Below the pieces are notes generated by a model. It had not been told where the DNA came from. It searched no databases and saw only the letters and a list, made by a program, of their open reading frames with translations. Below, in pieces: positions 59,257-64,000 of a DNA stretch of 64,000 bases; position 1 is the first letter of the stretch; each line of letters begins with the position of its first letter. Position numbers and translations under genes: made by a program. The DNA comes from Nocardioides bruguierae. Its GTDB lineage: Bacteria > Actinomycetota > Actinomycetes > Propionibacteriales > Nocardioidaceae. The DNA lies in NCBI RefSeq assembly GCF_023656415.1, contig NZ_JAMOIL010000017.1:62001-126000 (forward strand), in the 5' to 3' direction.

Positions 59257-61722
59257 TCAGGCTGGGCACTCCCAGGTGTGCTCCCCGCCGGTGACGGTGC
59301 GGGCGCTCCCGTCGGGCAGGACGACGTCGGCCGTCGTGCCCGACGGCAGGTCCAGCGTGAGCGTGAAGGTCGCCTCGTCCCGCGTCCAGGTGCAGGCCAG
59401 CGGCCCGTACGGCGTCTCCAGCCGGGTCGAGGCCCGCTGCAGTGACGGGCCGGGCAGGGGCTCGACGCGCACCCGGGCGTAGCCGGCCTCGCCGACCCCG
59501 GGCACCTCGGGCAGGCGGACGCCGGCGAGGTGGGTGTGCAGGAACGAGGCGACCGCGCCCTTGGAGTAGTGGTCGAGCGAGCCGCGCACGGACCCGTCCG
59601 GCGCCATGCCGTCCCACCACTCCCACATGGTCGTGGCCCCCGCCTCGACCATGCCGAGCCAGGAGGGCACCCCGGTGCGCGCCAGCAGCGCGTGCGCGAG
59701 GTCGGCGTGGCCGTGGTCGGCCAGTGCCGGCAGCAGCTGGCCGGTGGCGAGGAACCCGGTGGTCAGTCGGGTCCCGTCGGCGACGACCCGCTCGGCCAGC
59801 CGGTCGGCGACCGCCTGCCGCCGCTCGGCCGGCACCAGCCCGAAGGCCAGTGCCCGCACGTAGTGGGCCTGCCGCTCGCCACCGGGCACGGTGCCGTCCG
59901 CGGCGACCCGGTCGTCGTCCCCGAGGAACTCCGCCTGCCACGCCAGCGTCGCGCCGTCGGCGAGCGTCCCGTAGTGGGCGGCCTCGCCCGTCAGTCCGAG
60001 CACGGTGCAGGACGCCGCCAGCAACCGCGCCGAGCGGGCCAGGAACGCGGTCGCGACCACCGCGTGGTCGACCCGCGGGTCCGGGTTCGGCGCGACGCCG
60101 GGCTCCAGCCACTCCCCGAAGTGGAAGCCGGTGTCGAGCAGGTACCGCTCGTGGGCTGCGGCCTCGCGGCGGCGCGCGGCCCGGTCGGGGTGGCGGCCGG
60201 CGGCGGCGCGCTCGGCCTGCCCGTCGACCCAGGCGCGCATCGAGGGCAGGCTCTCGGCGAGCACGCCCGCGTCGCCGTAGGCGCGCCACAGCTCCCACGG
60301 CACGAGCACGGCGGCGTCGCCCCAGCCGGCCGAGCCCGCGCTCATGTCCTCGAAGACGTCGCCCGAGGGCTGCGCGCCGGCGGGGTTCGGGATGACGGTG
60401 GGCACCTTGCCGTCCGCCCACTGGTCGGCACGCAGGTCGGCCAGCCAGCGGCGGGAGAACGCGTGCACGTCGGCCAGCAGCGCGGCGGTGCCGACGAAGA
60501 CCTGCCAGTCGCCGGTGAACCCGGAGCGCTCGCGCTGCGGGCAGTCGGTCGGCACCGCGCACGTGTTGGCGCGCAGGCTGTTGACCACCACCTCGTGCAG
60601 CCGCTCGAGGCGCGGGTCGTCGCACGTGAAGGTGCCGGTCTCACGCAGGTCGGTGCGGACCTCGACGCCGACCACGTCGACGTCCGCCTCGCGGGGCAGG
60701 CCCTCGAGCTGGACGTAGCGGAAGCCGTGCGTGGTGTGCCGCGGCTCGGCATGCTCTCCGCGGGCGCCGGAGGTGATCACCTCGTCGACCTGGCCCGCGG
60801 GCAGCAGCTGCTTGGTGGCGAAGTTGAAGGCCCGCAGGTGGCCGGTGTCGACGCGGCCCTCGGCGTCCAGCGCCTCGCCGTGGGTCAGGGTCACCCGGGT
60901 GCCCGACGGGGCGATCAGTCCGCCGTCGCGTCCGGCGAGCCGCACCCAGCCGTTGAGGTTGAGGCCCAGGTCGAGCACGCGGGTGCCGTCGTCGAGGACC
61001 GCCTCGGCCACGGGGGAGACCTCGCGCACCGCCCGGACCGGGGGCGCCGAGGGGAGCACGAGCCGGACGTCGTCGGCGGCCCCACGTCCGGTGGCTTGGA
61101 CGGGCTGCCACTGCGGCGCGGTGGGCTCGGTGGTGAACCAGGCGGGGTCCAGCGCGCTCAGGTCGATCGTCTGTCCGTCCATCAGGTCGGCGCGCAGCAC
61201 GTGCGAGGGACGCGAGTGCCAGCCGTCGTCCGAGATGAGCAGGGTGCGGCCGTGGCCGGGCGTGCCGGCGGCGTCCACCTGCTCGACGCGGAGCAGGAGG
61301 GCGGTGCGCTCGCCGAAGCCGTCGCCGTGCCGCTGGAACCCGTGCCGGCCGCGGAACCAGCCGTCGGAGAGCAGCGCCACGAGGGTGTTGGTGCCGGGGC
61401 GGAGCAGGGCCGTGAGGTCGGCGGTCTGGACCTCGAGCCGTCGCCGGTAGGCGGAGAACCCCGGGGTGAGCTGTTCGTCGCCCACGCGGGTGCCGTTGCA
61501 GAACAGCTCGTAGAGCCCCTCGGCGGTGGCGTGCACCAGGACCTGCTCGGTGTCCTCGGTGATCTCGAACGTGCAGGCCAGGAGGTGTGCCGGGCGCTCG
61601 CCGACGGGCGGCACGAGCGGCTCGTGCGGACCGACCCAGGTAGCGCTGCCCAGCAGCGGTCGGGCGTCGGTCGCGGTCGTCGGCGTGACCGCCGACGCGG
61701 GGGTCTCGGAGGTGAGCGTCAT
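59257..61722 (-). CDS. alpha-L-rhamnosidase, glycoside hydrolase family 78, copy 2
   Basis: An 821-residue rhamnosidase, clearly diverged from copy 1. The beta-sandwich domains contain LLACTFEITEDTEQVLVHAT and VLDLGLNLNGWVRLAG. The barrel has PTDCPQRERSGFTGDWQVF near 390-408, where copy 1 has DERLGW, and FGEWLEPG near 534, where copy 1 has GDWL. ATTMWEWWDGMAPDG lies near 700. These changes near the active site suggest different linkage or aglycone preference. The ATG at 61722 is preceded by AGGACGG. It is divergent from the MFS gene; a pair of TTACCA-N2-TGGCA sites lies in the gap. Confidence 0.92.
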   Translation of the reverse strand: MTLTSETPASAVTPTTATDARPLLGSATWVGPHEPLVPPVGERPAHLLACTFEITEDTEQVLVHATAEGLYELFCNGTRVGDEQLTPGFSAYRRRLEVQTADLTALLRPGTNTLVALLSDGWFRGRHGFQRHGDGFGERTALLLRVEQVDAAGTPGHGRTLLISDDGWHSRPSHVLRADLMDGQTIDLSALDPAWFTTEPTAPQWQPVQATGRGAADDVRLVLPSAPPVRAVREVSPVAEAVLDDGTRVLDLGLNLNGWVRLAGRDGGLIAPSGTRVTLTHGEALDAEGRVDTGHLRAFNFATKQLLPAGQVDEVITSGARGEHAEPRHTTHGFRYVQLEGLPREADVDVVGVEVRTDLRETGTFTCDDPRLERLHEVVVNSLRANTCAVPTDCPQRERSGFTGDWQVFVGTAALLADVHAFSRRWLADLRADQWADGKVPTVIPNPAGAQPSGDVFEDMSAGSAGWGDAAVLVPWELWRAYGDAGVLAESLPSMRAWVDGQAERAAAGRHPDRAARRREAAAHERYLLDTGFHFGEWLEPGVAPNPDPRVDHAVVATAFLARSARLLAASCTVLGLTGEAAHYGTLADGATLAWQAEFLGDDDRVAADGTVPGGERQAHYVRALAFGLVPAERRQAVADRLAERVVADGTRLTTGFLATGQLLPALADHGHADLAHALLARTGVPSWLGMVEAGATTMWEWWDGMAPDGSVRGSLDHYSKGAVASFLHTHLAGVRLPEVPGVGEAGYARVRVEPLPGPSLQRASTRLETPYGPLACTWTRDEATFTLTLDLPSGTTADVVLPDGSARTVTGGEHTWECPA

Positions 61723-61744
61723 GCCTGCGTCCGTCCTGTGAAAG

Positions 61745-61780
61745 TTACCAAGTGGCAGGCAAAGACTTACCACATGGCAA
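61745..61780. promoter_or_regulatory. tandem TTACCA-N2-TGGCA operators between rhamnosidase and MFS genes
   Basis: TTACCAAGTGGCAG at 61745-61758 and TTACCACATGGCAA at 61767-61780 are 22 bases apart. The second is nearly palindromic (TTRCCAYRTGGYAA). They lie 23 bases from the rhamnosidase ATG and about 100 from the MFS ATG. The TetR gene at 63312 is the nearest candidate regulator. Confidence 0.6.
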
Positions 61781-61878
61781 CAGAATGTGTAGTGTGCGCC
61801 ACACGTCGGCCGTGGGCCACGTCACGTGCCAGTCTTCGGGTCCGCATGCACGGGCCTCGCGAACGAGGGGGAAGTCAG

Positions 61879-63186
61879 ATGTCACTGCTGTCGGGGAGCG
61901 CCAACCAGCCGACCCTGCCGCCGGGAGAGGGGGAGGGCCGTGGGTTCGTCGACCCGGGCACCGGCTTCGTCGCTGTGCTGGCGATCGCCTCGACGCTGCT
62001 CTTCGGTGCCCTGCTCTCGGTCGGCATCCTGACGCTGCCGCTCCAGGCGAACGCGATCGACGCCGCCACCTCGACGACGACCATCGCCATCGCCAACGGC
62101 TTCGCCGGGATCGCTGCCCTGGTGCTCAACCCGGTGATCGGGCGGATCTCCGACCGCACCAGCAGCCGTTGGGGTCGGCGTCGTCCCTACCTCGTCGCAG
62201 GCGCCGTCCTCGTGCTGCTCGGGGGACTCGTCGTCGTCCAGGCGGGCTCGGTGCTCACCCTGGCGCTCGGCTGGCTGGTGATGACGCTCGGCCAGGTGGC
62301 CGGCCTCACCGCACTCGGCGCGCTGGTGCCCGACCTGTTCTCGCCCGAGCGGCGTGGCCCGGTCTCGGCGCTGTTCGGCGTCGCCGGCACCGCTGGTGCC
62401 GTGGTCGGCCTCTTCGTGGCCAGCCTGTTCTCGCCGCACCTGACGCCGATGGTGCTCGTCCCCGCGGCGCTCGCTGCCGTCGCCATGCTGGTGATGGCCG
62501 TGGTCGCACCGACCGCCGGGAGCGCCGCCCCGGCCGCCGACCCGTCCCACGGTGCGGGTCTGCGGGCCGTCGTCTCGACGTTCTGGGTCAGCCCGCGCCG
62601 GTACCCGGACTTCGCCCTGGCCTTCCTCAGCCGCTTCGCGGTCTTCTGCGCCATCGCCGCGGTCAACGCCTACCAGGCCGTCTACCTCATCGTGGACCTG
62701 CACGTGGACCCCGTGGACGTCGCCGGTCGCGTGTTCCTCTCGACCCTCGTCCTCGGCGCCACCGCCCTGGTCTTCTCCACGATCCTGGGTCGGGTCTCGG
62801 ACAAGGTCGGTCGCCGCAAGCCGTTCGTCATCGTCTCGGCGCTGATCTTCGCCGTCGGCCTGGCGCTGGTCGCCTCCGCCGACAGCTTCGGCTCGTTCCT
62901 CGTCGCGAGCGCGGTCATGGGCCTGGGTCAGGGCGTCTACCTCGCGGTCGACTTCGCCCTCATCACCGAGGTGCTGCCCGACCCGGCCAACCCCGCCAAG
63001 GACCTCGGCATCATGAACCTGGCCATGAGCCTGCCGAACATCGTCGTGCCCGTCGTCGCGCCGGGCCTCCTCGCGATCGGCGCAGCGGCCGGCAGCCCCG
63101 GCAACTTCGGACTCTTCTTCGGGGTCGCGGCGGTCGTCGGTCTGGTCGGTGCCGTCCTCATCGTGCCCGTCCGGGGCGCGCGCTGA
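61879..63186 (+). CDS. MFS sugar/glycoside transporter-like
   Basis: A 435-residue membrane transporter with about twelve helices. The first cytoplasmic loop GRISDRTSSRWGRRRPYLVAG is the extended D-R-T-x-S-R-x-G-R-R-R-P form seen in GPH/sucrose-type sugar symporters, and a second copy, GRVSDKVGRRKPFVI, is in the other half. GAGGGGGA precedes the ATG at 61879. It is divergent from a rhamnosidase and upstream of a TetR gene. It probably imports rhamnosylated glycosides or released sugar, as an alternative to the ABC importer. Substrate is inferred from context. Confidence 0.88.
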   Translation: MSLLSGSANQPTLPPGEGEGRGFVDPGTGFVAVLAIASTLLFGALLSVGILTLPLQANAIDAATSTTTIAIANGFAGIAALVLNPVIGRISDRTSSRWGRRRPYLVAGAVLVLLGGLVVVQAGSVLTLALGWLVMTLGQVAGLTALGALVPDLFSPERRGPVSALFGVAGTAGAVVGLFVASLFSPHLTPMVLVPAALAAVAMLVMAVVAPTAGSAAPAADPSHGAGLRAVVSTFWVSPRRYPDFALAFLSRFAVFCAIAAVNAYQAVYLIVDLHVDPVDVAGRVFLSTLVLGATALVFSTILGRVSDKVGRRKPFVIVSALIFAVGLALVASADSFGSFLVASAVMGLGQGVYLAVDFALITEVLPDPANPAKDLGIMNLAMSLPNIVVPVVAPGLLAIGAAAGSPGNFGLFFGVAAVVGLVGAVLIVPVRGAR

Positions 63187-63216
63187 GCCTCGTCCCCGGG
63201 ACTCACCTCCCGCCGT

Positions 63217-63248
63217 GGGCCCGGCCGCTGACTACAGTGGCCGGGCCC
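63217..63248. terminator. hairpin between MFS and TetR genes
   Basis: GGGCCCGGCC at 63217-63226 pairs perfectly with GGCCGGGCCC at 63239-63248 around a 12-base loop, 30 bases after the MFS stop. It may terminate or attenuate transcription into the TetR gene. Confidence 0.5.
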
Positions 63249-63311
63249 GCGGCGCTCCCGAGCCGCCGTGCGGCACGAGGGGCAGGTCGTCGTGCGGGGG
63301 AGGAGGAGGTC

Positions 63312-63938
63312 GTGCCGCTGAGCGAGGACGCACCGGTGCGACGCAAGGTCGGCCGGCAGGCGGAGAACCGCGCGCGCCGACGCGCCGAGATCCTGGACGC
63401 CGCGGTCGCCGCCTTCACCGAGAAGGGCTTCAACGGCACCTCGCTGCGCGACGTCGCCGCGCGCGCCGGCATCACCCACCCCGGGCTAGCGCACCACTTC
63501 CCCGACAAGGCCGCACTGCTCGAGGGCGTCCTCGACCGCCGCAGTGCCGACGCCATGACTGCGGTCCCCGTCGATCCGCACGACGGGCTCGCCATGCTCC
63601 GGGCGCTCGTGCGCCTCACCGAGCACGACCTCACCGACCCCGATGGCCTGCGGATGTTCCGGGTCGTCTCCGCGGAGGCGCTGGCCCCCGCGCACCCGGC
63701 GCACGCCTACTTCCGTGACTGGTACTCGCAGGTGCGGGCGTGGGCCCGCACGGGTCTCGCTGACCTCGAGGGCCGGGGTCTGCTGGCCGCAGGCGTCGTC
63801 GACGTGGACGCTGCGGCGACCCAGATCGCCGGCATGCGCGACGGCCTCGACCCGCAGTGGCTGCTCGACCCCCACGTGATCGACCTGGTCGCCGTGGTGC
63901 GTGCGCACCTGCAGACCTACTGCACCGAGCCGCTCTGA
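63312..63938 (+). CDS. TetR family transcriptional regulator
   Basis: A 208-residue regulator read from GTG, with AGGAGGAGG just upstream. The helix-turn-helix at about 20-65 contains ILDAAVAAFTEKGFNGTSLR and the recognition region AARAGITHPGLAHHFPDKAA. The C-terminal helical domain carries RMFRVVSAEALAPAHPAHAY and ends with AGMRDGLDPQWLLDPHVIDL. The pattern resembles regulators placed beside sugar or glycoside hydrolase genes. It follows the MFS gene on the same strand and is the probable binder of the paired TTACCA sites at 61745-61780. The window ends 62 bases later with nothing recognised. Confidence 0.9.
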   Translation: MPLSEDAPVRRKVGRQAENRARRRAEILDAAVAAFTEKGFNGTSLRDVAARAGITHPGLAHHFPDKAALLEGVLDRRSADAMTAVPVDPHDGLAMLRALVRLTEHDLTDPDGLRMFRVVSAEALAPAHPAHAYFRDWYSQVRAWARTGLADLEGRGLLAAGVVDVDAAATQIAGMRDGLDPQWLLDPHVIDLVAVVRAHLQTYCTEPL

Positions 63939-64000
63939 GCGTTCCGTCCTCCTGGTCCAGGACAGGTGATGCGTCGACCGTCGTGCAGGACGGATGCCGT

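Overview
The window is 64 kb of very GC-rich DNA, clearly above 70 percent by eye. It is densely packed with genes that use many GTG starts and ATGA or GTGA stop/start overlaps. The gene families seen include a deazaflavin (F420)-type nitroreductase, permease-ATPase fused Opp/Dpp transporters, and FCD, IclR and TetR regulators. Together these point to an actinobacterial chromosome, most likely near Nocardioides and relatives; that placement is inference from style, not from a marker gene. No phage, plasmid, transposase, integrase, CRISPR or rRNA gene was found.

Layout. 0.2-2.8 kb: a GntR/UTRA regulator, then a MarR regulator divergent from an extended short-chain dehydrogenase. 3.0 and 15.6 kb: two decayed tRNA-Arg(CCU)-like fragments in the same orientation. 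They bracket a metabolic block made of a TetR regulator, a complete Opp/Dpp-type importer (lipoprotein, permease, fused permease-ATPase, ATPase), an EthD-like protein, two arginase-fold proteins, a short GH1 beta-glucosidase, an AraC regulator and an NCS1 nucleobase-type permease. 16-20 kb: a DUF3500 lipoprotein and a glycerol dehydrogenase/glycerol facilitator pair; the facilitator gene carries a frameshift. 20-31 kb: a deazaflavin nitroreductase, a single-domain response regulator, an aldehyde dehydrogenase, a TetR/MFS efflux pair, a class III aminotransferase, a LacI regulator, a GntR/MFS pair (MFS frameshifted), formyltetrahydrofolate deformylase and a methyltransferase. 31-45 kb: aromatic and acyl-CoA catabolism, with a FAH hydrolase, a family III CoA-transferase and a fused carboxyltransferase in one operon, then an FCD regulator, a second DUF3500 protein, an NTF2-like protein, an IclR regulator, an aromatic acid/H+ symporter and two flavoprotein aromatic hydroxylases. 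45-64 kb: a second IclR regulator, a second Opp/Dpp importer operon ending in a GH43 enzyme, an esterase, a monocupin quercetinase, a second GH1, a second GH43, two GH78 alpha-L-rhamnosidases, a sugar-type MFS transporter and a TetR regulator.

How it fits together. The right third reads as a flavonol-glycoside (rutin or quercitrin type) utilisation locus. Rhamnosidases and beta-glucosidase would strip the sugars. The monocupin, with both cupin motifs complete, would open the flavonol ring. The esterase immediately downstream is well placed to split the resulting depside, and the flavoprotein hydroxylases, symporter and FAH/CoA genes could process the phenolic acids. A 15-bp motif with core CATTGRNYGG recurs upstream of four of these genes: the importer operon divergent from the IclR gene, the GH1/quercetinase divergent promoter, one GH78 gene and one flavoprotein hydroxylase. 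This suggests an IclR regulon across at least 15 kb. The left block has a parallel architecture (importer plus GH1) but is paired with ureohydrolase-fold proteins and a nucleobase permease, so it may handle a nitrogenous glucoside. Functions are assigned by motif reading only; substrates are inference.
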